From Laguncularia racemosa (Eukaryota; Streptophyta; Magnoliopsida; Myrtales; Combretaceae): a stretch of DNA of 64,000 bases. The position numbers and the translations under genes were made by a program. The stretch covers positions 682,001-746,000 of the forward strand of contig JBBMOL010000013.1 in the NCBI GenBank assembly GCA_037954665.1. The letters run 5' to 3'. The notes beneath the pieces are model-generated. The model saw only the letters and a program-made list of their open reading frames with translations. It was not told the origin of the DNA and made no database searches. Each line of letters starts with the position of its first letter. Position 1 is the stretch's first letter. Below are positions 24,910 through 36,129 of the stretch, piece after piece.

Positions 24910-25200
24910 TATCAATCAAGAATGAGAGAAATTAGTCAGCTATAATTAGGAGTTTCCTATAATTAAGAGTTTCCTTATTTAAATTAGGCAGCTAATTAGG
25001 AGTTTCCTTATTTAAATTGCTTCCAATTTTTCTGTCCTTATTTACTTCTCTTGTTAATTGTACATATTCTTTTCTTATAGCTGAATATATTTAGATTAGG
25101 AATATGTATTATATTACCTAAAATAGATTATACAGATTATTATTTATTGGAATGAAAGCAAAGGAAAGAGGCATTCAGCCAATTTTCTTAAAAGTTGTCA
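24910..25200 (+). repeat. 5' LTR of copia element
   Basis: It starts TATCAATC and ends AAGTTGTCA. About 45 bp longer than the 3' LTR because a segment around AGGAGTTTCCTTATTTAAATT is repeated internally (about 24945-25018). Confidence 0.95.
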
Positions 25201-25213
25201 TGGTATCAGAGCC
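25201..25213 (+). other. Primer-binding site (tRNA-iMet)
   Basis: TGGTATCAGAGCC directly abuts the 5' LTR. It is complementary to the 3' end of plant initiator methionine tRNA, the usual copia primer. Confidence 0.93.
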
Positions 25214-25360
25214 ACACAACTGAATACTTTGTTGAATCTGTAGTTTTCGTTTATTCTTGAAATTGCTAGTTTATTCTTGGTTTTCTTTGGTTTTTAAGTT
25301 GATTAATTCCGATAAACAATTTTCTTGATAATCAACTTATGAATGACAATTCTGTTTAGA

Positions 25361-28300
25361 ATGTCTTCTGAGAAAACACATGAAATCTTAGCTATTAGAT
25401 TTACATGAAAGAATTATGTAGTATGAGAATTTCAATTCAAAATGTTTTTGAAAGGGAATGAGCTTTAGGGTCATATTGATGGGTCTTCGCTACCTCTTAC
25501 AGAGTCGAAAGATCATGGTCAATGGGAAGCAAAGGATGCTCGAATTGTTTCTTGGATTTTAGGATCTATTGAGGTTCATATGGTGAACAATTTACGATCC
25601 TTTGGCACAGCTAAAGAAATGTGGGAATACTTGAAGTGCATCTACAATTAAGATAATACTGCAGGATGCTTTCAATTGGAACTTGATATGAGTAATTATA
25701 GTCAAGGTAATCTCTCAATTGAAAAATATTATTCTGGCTTTCTTAATTTATGGAGTGAATATTCTGGTATTATCTATGCTAAGGTGTTAAAGGAGAATTT
25801 ACCTAGTCTGTAGGCTGTTCGTGAAGTGAGTCGTCGTGATCAGTTTTTAATGAAGCTCAGACCTGAATTTGAAGCTGCTTGGATTGGGTTGCTGAATAGA
25901 GATCCGGTTCCTTGTTTGGATGTATGTTTTGGTGAATTGCTACGCGAGGAACAAAGATTGGCCACATAAGCCACTATCGGTGCAGCTGGTGGATCATCTG
26001 AAATAGTTAATGTTGCATATGCTGCTCAGACCCGAGGGAAGGGAATAATGTAGTGTTACAGCTGTAAAGAATTTGGTCATATTGCTCGCCATTGTAGTAA
26101 GAAGTTCTGTAATTATTGCAAGCAAAACGGACATATTATTAAGGAGTGTCCTACAAGGCCTCAAAATAGAAGACAACAAGCCTTTCATGCTGTGGTATCC
26201 GACCCTTGCAATCTTGGTTCGACATCCACAGTTGCTAGCAATAATCAATCTATTCTCACACCAAATATGGTCCAATGGATGATTCTCTCTGCCTTTTCTG
26301 CTCTTAGTCTTCAAGGGAAAGGTAAGACTATTACTTCTGTTCCTTGGTTTGTTGATTCTGGTGCCACAAATCATATGACTGGCACATCTAATTTATTGCA
26401 TAATCAACGCTCGTATACTGGTACTCAACATATTCAGGTTGTTGATGGAAATAATATTCCAATTACGACAGTCAGTGATATTAGCTCCTCCTTCCGACAT
26501 GTCTTGGTTTCTCCTAAATTATCCACTAGCTTACTTTCTATTGGTCAAATGGTGGATAATAACTGTGATGTCCACTTTTCTCGTGATGGTTGTATTATGC
26601 AGGATCAAGTGTCGGGTAAGGTGATAGTGAAGGGGCCTAAAGTGGGCAGGTTATTTCCATTACAATTTACCGTTCCTCGGACTTTGTCATTAGCTTCTTT
26701 AGTTGTTGCAAATAAGTCTGGCATCTGGAATAGGCGCTTAGGTCATCCAAATAATGTTGTTTTGACTCATTTGTTGCAAAGTGGTGTTTTAGGTTCTACA
26801 GATAAGAGTTTATTAGTTTATTGTTCTTCTTGTAAATTGGGCAAAAGTAAGACATTACCTTTTCCTGTCTTAGGTAGTCGTGCCAATAAATGTTTTAGCA
26901 TTATTCATAGTGATGTTTGGGGAATTACACCGATTATTTCACATGCTCAGTATAAATATTTTATGACATTTATTAAAGATTACAGTCAATTCATATGGAT
27001 CTATTTTTTGCATTCCAAAGAAGACGTGTTTACCGTGTTTCAAACCTTTGTGACATATATTGAAACTCAGTTCTCCACTTGTATTAAAGTCTTATGATCT
27101 GACAATGGTGATGGATACATCTCTCATGAGTTTCAAGTATTTCTTCATAATAAGGGTATTGTTTCACAACGTTTATGTCCTTATACACCGTAGCAAAATG
27201 GAGTTGCCGAATGAAAAAATCGACATCTGTTGGATATGGTGCACACATTGTTGTTAGAATCTTCTATTCCAGCTAAGTTTTGGACCAAAGCTTTATCTAC
27301 AACAGTTTATTTAATTAATCGCTTACCATCTCAACAATTGAAGTTTGATTCTCCCTACTATCGAATTTTTTGTAGACATCCTCATTATCATATGCTAAAT
27401 ACTTTCGGATGTGTTTGTTTTGTGCATTTACCTGCTCATGAACGTCATAAGTTGTCAACCTAGTCTGTTCGATGTGCCTTTATAGGTTACAGTTCTAATC
27501 ATAAAGGTTTTGTGCGTTATAATTCGATTAATAATCAATGGCGTATCTCTCAGGATGTGATTTTCTTTGAACACTATTTTCAGCATCACTATTCAACATC
27601 TGATACTGTTGTACTTCCTCACTTTGATGATTCTCCTTTTAATAAACGATTCAAGCTTGGCCTTGTCTACACATGACACCTGGTCCCTTTGTCTCCAGTC
27701 CTTCCTGACCCTGCTCTTGAAAATGCTCCAATGATTCTTCGACAATCAACTCGACACATTCGTCCTCCGGATAAATATGGCTATTCTGCAATTTTAAATA
27801 ATACTACAGTTCTTGCCTTTTATTCTCAGGCTGCTAAACAGACTTGTTGGATAAAAGCCATGCAAGAGGAACTTCAAGCACTTCAAGACAATCACACTTG
27901 GGATATTATTCCATGTCCTGCTGGTGTTAAACCCATTGGTTGTAAATGGGTTTATTCTCTTAAGCTTCGATCTGATGGTTCCCTTGATAGATATAAAGCG
28001 AGATTGGTAGCTCTTGGCAATCGATAGGAATATGGAATTGATTATGAAGAGACCTTTGCACATGTAGCTAAGATGACAACTATCCAACTTGTTCTATCTA
28101 TTGCTGCATCTAAAGGATGGTTCTTACAACAGATAGATATTAAGAATGCATTTTTACATGGGGACCTCAAGGAAGATATCTATATGACTCCTCCTCCAGG
28201 CTTGTTTTCTACACCCCCACATGATGTTTGTAAGCTCAAACGGTCTCTGTATGGTTTGAAATAGTCTCTACGGACCTAGTTTGAAAAATTTTGTAATACT

Positions 28301-29344
28301 CTTCTTAGCTTTTCTTTTATTCAAAGTCAGTATGATTCGTCATTATTTCTTTGCAAAACTGACAAGGGAATTGTTTTGTTATTAGTCTATGTTGATGATA
28401 TTGTCATCATAGGATCTGATGCTCGATTAATGTCTCAGTTAGAGGAGCATCTTCAAGGTTCTTTTCATATAAAGGATTTGGGGTCTTTAACTTATTTCTT
28501 AGGTCTTGAGGTTTACTCTTCTCCCGCTGGTATTTTTCTTCATCAGCATAAATATACTAAGGAACTCATTGCTTTGGCTAGTCTCCAAGAAGGTCGTCCT
28601 GTTGATACTCCTTTGGAAGTGAATGTTAAATATCAACGGAATGATGGTGACTTTCTATCTAATCCATCTCTATATCGACAACTTGTTGGGAGTCTCAATT
28701 ATCTAAGTATTACACATCCTGATATTTCATTTGCTGTGCAACAAGTTAGTCAATTTATGCAGGCACCTACACATCTTCATTTAGTTGTAGTTTGACGTAT
28801 TGTTAGGTATTTGAAAGGTACTTCTCATCGTGGTTTGTTCTTTTCTGCGAAGTCTCCTATTCGCTTAACAACCTATAGTGATGCTGATTGGGCTGGTTGT
28901 TCTGATATACGTCGATCTATTACTAGTTGGTGTATATTTCTTGGCAACTCTTTAATTTCTTGGAAGAGTAAGAAACAAGATCGAGTGTCTAAGTCTTCTA
29001 CTGAGTCCAAACATCGTGCTATGTCCTCTGCTTGTTCTGAGATCATTTGGCTTCGAGGTTTATTGGCTGAGCTTGGTTTTCCTCAACTTGAGTCTACCTC
29101 TCTTTATGCATATAATACTAGTGCTATCCAAATTATTACTAATCCGGTCTTTCATGAGCGCATGAAACATATTAAAGTGGACTGTCATTCTATTCGGGAA
29201 GCTTATGATAATGGTGTTATTTCTTTTCCTTATATCTCTTCTAATCTTCAAACGACTGATATATTTATTAAGCCTCTTTCTCGGCAGCGCCATCAGTTTT
29301 TTGTTGGCAAATTGATGTTTCTTAATCAATCAGCATCAATTTGA
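25361..29344 (+). pseudogene. copia Gag-Pol polyprotein, one frame with 16 internal stops
   Basis: From the ATG at 25361 to the TGA at 29342 all domains lie in one reading frame of 1327 codons with no frameshift. In order: Gag with two CX2CX4HX4C knuckles (26054-26095 and 26108-26149); protease (VDSGATNHM, about 26350); integrase with its zinc region (about 26720-26840) and D,D35E residues (about 26910-27211); RT with QIDIKNAFLHG (about 28130) and YVDD (about 28390); RNase H (about 28880-29290). In-frame stops start at 25406, 25424, 25466, 25649, 25811, 25967, 26051, 27095, 27191, 27212, 27461, 27674, 28025, 28262, 28277 and 28793. Most replace residues that are Gln, Arg or Trp in relatives, so each fits a single C-to-T or G-to-A change. 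No functional product can be made. Confidence 0.95.
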
Positions 29345-29351
29345 GGGGGGA
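29342..29351 (+). other. Polypurine tract
   Basis: TGAGGGGGGA lies immediately before the 3' LTR. It overlaps the TGA that ends the polyprotein frame. Confidence 0.85.
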
Positions 29352-29597
29352 TATCAATCAAGAATGACAGAAATTAGGTAGCTATAATTAGGAGTTTCCT
29401 TATTTAAATTGCTTCCAATTTTTCTCTCCTTATCTACCTCTCTTGTTAATTGTACATATTCTTTTCTTACAACTGAATATATTTAGATTAGAAATATGTA
29501 TTAGATTACCTAAAATAGATTATACATATTATTATTTATTGGAATGAAAGCAAAGCAAAACATAAAAGCATTCAGCCAATTTTCTTAAAAGTTATCA
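29352..29597 (+). repeat. 3' LTR of copia element
   Basis: It starts TATCAATC and ends AAGTTATCA. By eye it differs from the 5' LTR by roughly a dozen or more substitutions and a few small indels, pointing to an old insertion. Confidence 0.95.
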
Positions 29598-29609
29598 CAT
29601 ATAACTTTC

Positions 29610-31590
29610 ACCCTCTTCATTAACTAACCGTTACAAAATCAACACCACAAAATAACCGGCCATCTGCAAGATAACTGCAGCTTCTCCATTATGTTATCTT
29701 AAAAATATTTTCTATAAAAAAATTATTCTACCATTATATTTAATTTTTATACATATATCATGAATACTTGTCGATTAGTATAATGTATGAAGCCATATAA
29801 TTTAGAATTTCAGGAAGACAAGTCCTTCAACATATACAAGCTATTGCTCGTTAGAGAAAAAGACCGGCATTTAAGTAGATTACGTGGATAAATATGGAAC
29901 ATAAATTTTTTTATTAAAAATTATAAAATAATGGAAAAAAATATACATTTGTGGTTTTCTAACAGTACATTGATAGCTACTTATGGATGCATCCTTCATA
30001 TTTCTCTCAATTGTTTATTGTCTATTCAAATATTATGAGTAGAGTAACAATTTTAAACACGGTTAGCTATAATTACGTATGAAAAACATACAAAATGATA
30101 CAAAATATGTTGATTATAATATAAATACTTACGATTCAAATATAAACTTATTTTTTATTTTAATTTAATTTTACGTATTTTTAACTACAAATTTAACATA
30201 AAATAGAAACAAATGCGATCTCTTAACACAGTTGATCCCCCAATTTTACCCAAAAAAAATTTATGGTGCCATGATTTATAATGAGAAAGTAACGAGTGAG
30301 AAAGGAGGAGGGGTTAGGGGGGGCAAAGACTATTTCTTACGCAAATTTCTAAGCTAAATTTTGAAATCTCCTTTTTCTGGTTCATATAAAGCAAAAGGTT
30401 GCTTCCCTGAAGCTCACTTTGTCACTAGGTGCTCGGAACGCGTGGATTCCCTTATCTTATCCTTACAGCAACTTCGCTAAATCTGAAAAAAAAAAAAAAG
30501 AAAAAGAAAAAGAAAGGAGTTAAAGTTAGAAAAAGAGAGCAGAGTAACAGAATAATTAATGACCTTTTTCTATTCTTCATCGTCTTTTTTGGTTCAGATG
30601 ATTATATTTCAACAGTTTTAGAATTATATTCACACATACTTTTTATCAACAGCCACCAGCTTTGACTACTCATCTTCATATCAACTATATAACTGAAAAA
30701 AAAAAAAAAGAAAGAAATTTTAACTTGCAGCGTACTTTTTTCAAGGAAAATTTTAGGGAGTTTGTTTCATAAAAATATTAATTAATATAATATATCGTTC
30801 AACTCCAAGAAAAAAAAAAAAGAACATTACATTATAATGAGAAGTTTGTTTTCTTTAAGAAAAAAAAAAAAGAAGAAATTTCTCATATTCTATTATTTTT
30901 ACTGATAGTTGCTACCATCCTTCTTATCTATCCTATTTTCAATTAAAAAGGCAATATCAATTGTGACTACCATATATTTGGGATAGTTTTATAAAGGGTC
31001 ATTTTGGTAACTAGCCTTTGGTCCAAATTAATGTCATTACTTGTTTCTTAGATTAGTGATAAAATCTAGAGAACCAAACCTAATACTAAAAAGTCTTAAG
31101 AAAATCTAACTTAGTAGGTTTGAAATAGGGATTAATTGACCAATTTTAACACTTAATAGTTTAGCATAGTTTTTTCATGCATGAAAAATAAGATCAAAAA
31201 AGAGTGCTATGGCCTCGATGTGCTTTATTGGGCCTCTTTTAAAGCGTAAGAAGATTTCTTAAAACCTTAGGCTTCTTTCTTAATAGATGAGCTCCTTTTA
31301 TTTTAAAGTTGAAAAAGAAAAAGAAGGAAAAGAAAACCAATAAAGAGCATCTATTTTAGGGTTTTAAAGATGATTTAAGATGCACATGCACATTTTTAAA
31401 AGTTATGAGAATGTGAAGTCATACTTAACATCATTGAATCAAGTTGAAACATGGCCCAAATGGACTTATCATCAATAACGATTTCCAAATTCACCATATT
31501 TTTTTATTAGTTCTTTAAGCATAACGTTTAAAAAATTTATACATAAACAAATGTATTAATACAAATAAATAAAATTGAAAATTTTATAAA
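29610..31590. other. AT-rich intergenic stretch, no gene seen
   Basis: Contains several A-runs followed by AAAG motifs (about 30485-30520, 30698-30718, 30808-30825, 30859-30875). They may be tails of decayed retroposons, but no body of an element is recognisable. The frame at 30429-30665 is built across a poly-lysine run and is not considered a gene. Confidence 0.5.
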
Positions 31591-31599
31591 AATAATTTA

Positions 31600-31846
31600 T
31601 TTTATTACATTCTTCTCCATAGCGCCAATGGTCTTACATGACTTGCATATAGCTTTTACAATAACTAATTCATTCGATTGGTCCTTCCATAGTATGGCTA
31701 AAAAAAGTTCAAACCGAATAAGTAAGTTTTCTTTATCGTTTAGAATTTGTAGTCGTTGCCAAAAGTTCAACTACATCTCCATCTTCATCAACTTGTAGCA
31801 TTTGCATTTCATTGGAGTCTAATGAATCTTCTAAAGGTAAATCCAT
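31600..31846 (-). pseudogene. hAT transposase N-terminal (BED finger) fragment
   Basis: Reading the minus strand from 31846, the frame begins MDLPLEDSLDSNEMQ. It then runs into a decayed BED-type finger pattern, with KLTYSV and KAICKSC about 25 residues apart, broken by stops and a frameshift. The usual order is an acidic N-terminus followed by a BED finger in plant hAT transposases. No downstream transposase follows on this strand, so it is a separate relic from the element at 33.3 kb. Ends unknown. Confidence 0.4.
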
Positions 31847-31859
31847 CTACATATGAATT

Positions 31860-33250
31860 TTAAATTAGGAAAAAATGCAAAAAAATACACTCTTTAAACT
31901 TTCAAATGATACAAATTACCCTTTTTAACTTTAATAAATTAGCAAATAACCTTCCAAAGTTGTAAATAATCCCTCTAAACTTTAATCTTAATATATAATA
32001 TCCTTCCAAACTTATTTAAATGTGCTTTAACATCTTCTAAACTTTGACCTGAATGTATTGTTTTTAAACTAAATAAATAAATATCCTTTAAATAACCAAG
32101 TTATTAAAATTTACAAGAATAATTTGCAATATTTAAAATTTTATAGAGTATATTTACGCTTAAATCAAAATTAAGGGGGTTATTTGTAATTTTTCCTTTA
32201 AATTATTGCAATTCACTATTGGAAATGTGATGAATGAAGAAATGGAAATGAAAGATGACACCGAAAGTGGCACTAAAAATCTTGGTTACTTGTCCGATCC
32301 TACTGATTTAATCCGATACACTATTGGTGGTGACAAAAAAATAACTTTCCTTATCAACAGAGATTATTATTATTATAAAAAACTATAGACCAGAAATGAC
32401 TTGCTTGTCATACTTGTGACTTCACCCTGACATCATTGGCAAAAACCCCTAATGAAGGTTTAGTGCTTAAAAAACTTGGTGAGGGCACCTTGTTCGTTCC
32501 TTCCATCCAGCATCTTCCGCAAGTCAACAGTTAAAATAATGTGTTTCCTAAAAACTTATTCCATGGAACATCGAACTCCTTGTTTTGTAATGTTATTGAG
32601 ACTATATCTTGCGCTACTTGGATTATGGTACTTTATGTGAACGAATGCTATATATAAGAAAGAGTTAAAGAGTATCAAATGAATATTAATTAAAAACTTT
32701 TCAATAAAATAATTGAAAATGTCCACCAATCATTTGTTAACTTGGCTACTTTTAGTATGAAAGTTACAATATATGGCCAGTATGCATCTAAACAAGAAAA
32801 GAAGCAGTAGAGGTTGTCGTTGTACCATGCAGACCAATATGGTCAATAAAGGAAGTAAACATGGATGGTCGGTTTTAATAGCTTTATACGAGAAATGACG
32901 TCGACTACTGTTTTGCAGTGGAATTTGTGAGGAAAAGAGGAAAATCCAACCTCCGTGAGTTATATCCGCATATTATCTTCATCGAGTAATAATACCTTCA
33001 CATGATATGCTTTGTTCGAAATTAAAAATATAGCTTATTGCATCTTGAAAGTGTCTTCTTTTTATGAATTAAATATCAGAACTTCGGGAAATAAAGACTC
33101 TCTTAAATGTTCAGTTAATTAAATATATTTACTCTATAATAAATTTTAGACATATGGAGGCTCGATTGCTTAGCCTTATCTTTATCCTTGTAGTCATTCC
33201 ATGGTTAACGTGAAGAAAAATCTTCTATATGTTGAGTTTATTATATTTTC
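31860..33250. other. Intergenic, no gene seen
   Basis: A short frame at 32206-32388 (60 codons, with LGYLSDPTDLIRYTIGG) matches nothing I recognise and has no visible gene context. The rest is AT-rich without repeats I could define. Confidence 0.45.
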
Positions 33251-33252
33251 AC

Positions 33253-34973
33253 TAGACACGGGACCGATTTGGAATCAGCTTGGATCCGGTCAGAGTTGAG
33301 ATGAATTGGAATCGGCCTGGGGTAACCAGAGTCAGGCCAATCCACGTGAACTGACCTTTTTTTTTTATTTATCTATAATTTTTTTGTGAGTTTTTTTTTT
33401 TAATTTTATTCACATAAAAATTAATTCAATATTTTCTGCAACAATAAATAATGTTTGCTTCATTAATTATTGGCAAACCTACATAAGGAGATATCGGCTT
33501 TAAATTTTATTGATTGATTAAAAATATTATAGAAAAAAAAATGAGATCATTTGACATTACCCTTTATACACGATTCTTAAACTTTATAAATAAATAACAA
33601 AAATAAATAAGAAAATACTACTCATCTTATAAATTATCTCAACCAATTATAAAAAAATAAATAAACAAGTACTACTATCCTTGTAAATTAATTTTGCTTA
33701 CACTATAGTTACATAATAAAAATAAATATTATTCAACCCATTGCGTCTTATGTGAGATCAGGAGTTGAGCCAACGAAGGTTCTTCCCGATTATACAAAGT
33801 TGCTGAAGTATTCATCTTCTTCACTATACATCCCGTATAATTCTTGTGTTCTACTTTTTACCTTCGACCAATCCTTTATGCAAGCTAGCGCCTCAACATT
33901 AACGGGTGACAGTCTCAATCGTCGTTGTGTTGAGATAAGGGCAAATGTGCTAAAAGCTTGTTTAACAACTACTGTTGATGCAAAAGTAGTAAAAACTTAG
34001 CAAACCATTCGAGAAAAAATCGGATAAGTCTTCCTATGCCTTCTCTGCCAATCCAAGTTGTTAAAGTTTGTAAAACTACTGTTACCAAATTCAAAGTTTA
34101 TATTGAAATAGTTATCAAGTTCCATATACTCACTCGAACTGGCACGTTGCCATTTCAACCTTTGTGTGATCATTTGTTGCACGAGGAGGTATGACCATAC
34201 ATGGCACCATGTGAGTTAAGAGATAGTGAGGGAATAGTGGGAACTTGACCACCATATATAGTAAAAAAGTTGAAAAATAAATCTTTTGTTACTTGAATCA
34301 CTCATTTTAATTTTTATGCCACAGTAATGGTTTCAATGTCTTGTGTCTCAAAAAATGTGTCAATAATTTGATAATACATATTGAAATATTTAAAAAGAAT
34401 GTCTTTCTTACAACAGAGATCCAAAATAAAAGAAATAAGATAAATGATAAGAATTTGTTTATAATATAGCAATCATTTTGCAACCATTTCATCAACAGCT
34501 ACCTTAAGAAATGGGTCGTTTTGGGCTTTAAGCAACATTGATAATATATTTATGGCATTCATTAGGAAAAAGTAAATACTAACCTATTACACTTGAGCAG
34601 ACAATTAAATATAGGCAGCAAAAATAATCTAGATACAAAAACACTCACAAGCTAAATAAATTGAAAAATCTGAAAGCACAAAAATGAGCTAAGTGAAGAG
34701 TTGAGTAGATAAAAGCATAGAAATGAAGTGGATGTATAAGAAAATAACTAGATTTTTTTTTTCATGGTTCTTTTATCTTTTTCTTTTTCTTTTTTTGTGG
34801 GGGGTAAGGGAGGAGGATTGACTCGCTAGTTTAAACTAAGCTAGGTCAACGGGCTAGCAAGGCTAACCTAGTCTTCACCCACCGAACTGACAAATACTAA
34901 GCCGGTTCAAATCAACTCACATAGGCTAGTTCGAGTTAGGTCGGCAATTCAACCCAACCCATTCCTATGTCTA
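33253..34973 (-). mobile_element. Internally decayed hAT transposon
   Basis: Terminal inverted repeats are TAGACACGGGA at the left and TAGACATAGGA (read inward) at the right. The flanks ATTTTCAC (33245-33252) and ATTTTCGC (34974-34981) form an 8-bp target duplication with one change, the hAT hallmark. Sub-terminal regions are rich in short GGTC/GACC-like motifs. Inside, the minus strand carries the C-terminal half of a hAT transposase. At 1.7 kb, with the N-terminal half missing, it is an internal deletion product. Confidence 0.82.
33790..34500 (-). pseudogene. hAT transposase C-terminal remnant
   Basis: The minus strand from about 34500 starts with DPFLKVAVDEMVAK, followed by a broken region resembling the RNase-H-fold part of hAT transposases. 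Then comes ELDNYFNINFEF, then after a stop at 33997 the dimerisation region FASTVVVKQAFST...RLRLSPVNVEALACIKDW, ending at the TAA at 33790. Family members usually have EQAFS where this has KQAFS. At least three stops or frameshifts break it. Confidence 0.8.
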
Positions 34974-34989
34974 ATTTTCGCATACATAA

Positions 34990-35610
34990 ATGATTTATTA
35001 GTTAGATTATGTTAAATTGACACCTACCAGTTCCAAATCTTTGATTTTTCTTTGTAGTCTTCACACATTGGATGTCAACCTACCACATCTAACTCTAATT
35101 ATGTAAGTACCTCCAAATTTACGTCATTTCAATTGTCAAATTCAAATAAGGGCTACCTACATTTCCTCCCACTAAGCATTATTAAAGTGGATGGTTCATT
35201 TTGATGTACATAACATTTTCTTTTAAGAAAATAATAATGTATACAATAGCTTTTAAAAAATTATATACAATGAAAATGAAAATATGCTATTTTAATGAGA
35301 GAGCGTTTACATTGTAGTTTTCTCTTCCTCTACCACTAAGCTAAATTCATTTCATAATTATACACTAATGTATATACATGTGTTGAATAAATACTAATAA
35401 TGTTCCAATGCATGATAGTAGCAATAGTTAGATTTTAAAAAACTACCATCCATGTAATCATGTATTTAAATTCTATTGATAATTATCTACCAATTGTACA
35501 TACACATGGCGAATAATAGCCATTAAATCTTTTCTCTGTGAGAAGATGGTTAAATCTACATATGTGGATAAATATAACTTTTCCTATAATTAAAAATTCG
35601 AATAAAAGAT
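34990..35610. other. Intergenic, no gene seen
   Basis: AT-rich sequence without frames or repeats I could define. Confidence 0.5.
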
Positions 35611-35619
35611 TATAATTAT

Positions 35620-36125
35620 TATTGATGGCCATTTCAACTATAGGCTCAAGCTCAATCTAAGCTTATATTTTGTCTTACACAAAAAGCTCGATCATGAGTC
35701 CACTTGAGACTTCAACCTTCTTAGCTATAACCCCTTGATCCAGTCAATTGAAAAAAAGGCATATTGTAAATCGAGTCGCTCACTCTCGCGCTACTTGAAC
35801 ACTTCGAACATGCAACCACAAGTGTGTCCCACATTCCCTAAAGATAACTACACATCGATACTACCTATAAATGCCTGAAATTACCTACTAGTAGGACGAT
35901 TGAACTTTGAAGCCTTATTATAGTATTTTTAATCATTGTCCAACTCTGTAAAGTTTTCTAATTTGAGTATCGAAGTGGTAACATCGGACAACCTCAACAT
36001 CCCCATAGCTCGCACATTCTTTGTGTCTTATAGGTTAATCCATTATCTGTTGAAATCAATAGACAACGGTTATTACAATATTAGCAAAATGTTTACACAT
36101 TCACTAGTATTATACATGGAAATGT
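35620..36125 (+). mobile_element. Possible LTR relic
   Basis: TATA-like CTATAAATGCCTG (about 35865) is followed 60-100 bp later by TTTGAGTATCGAAGTGGTAACATCGG (about 35955-35980) and TTTGTGTCTTATAGGTT (about 36020). The spacing and wording resemble R/U5 regions of plant gypsy or TRIM LTRs (TTGAGCGTCGGAGTGG type). No partner LTR or duplication found. Confidence 0.35.
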
Positions 36126-36129
36126 CATA

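Larger units (their letters stand above)
24910..29597 (+). mobile_element. Full-length Ty1/copia retrotransposon
   Basis: It is flanked by a perfect 5-bp target duplication CATAT (24905-24909 and 29598-29602). LTRs are 291 bp (24910-25200) and 246 bp (29352-29597). The primer-binding site TGGTATCAGAGCC, matching initiator tRNA-Met, directly follows the 5' LTR. A polypurine tract directly precedes the 3' LTR. Gag, protease, integrase, RT and RNase H follow in the copia order. LTR ends are TA...CA, not TG...CA, in both copies. The element is inactive because of many stop codons. Confidence 0.97.

Noticed and set aside
29060..29329. 89-codon minus-strand frame
   Set aside because: It is the antisense shadow of the copia RNase H region.
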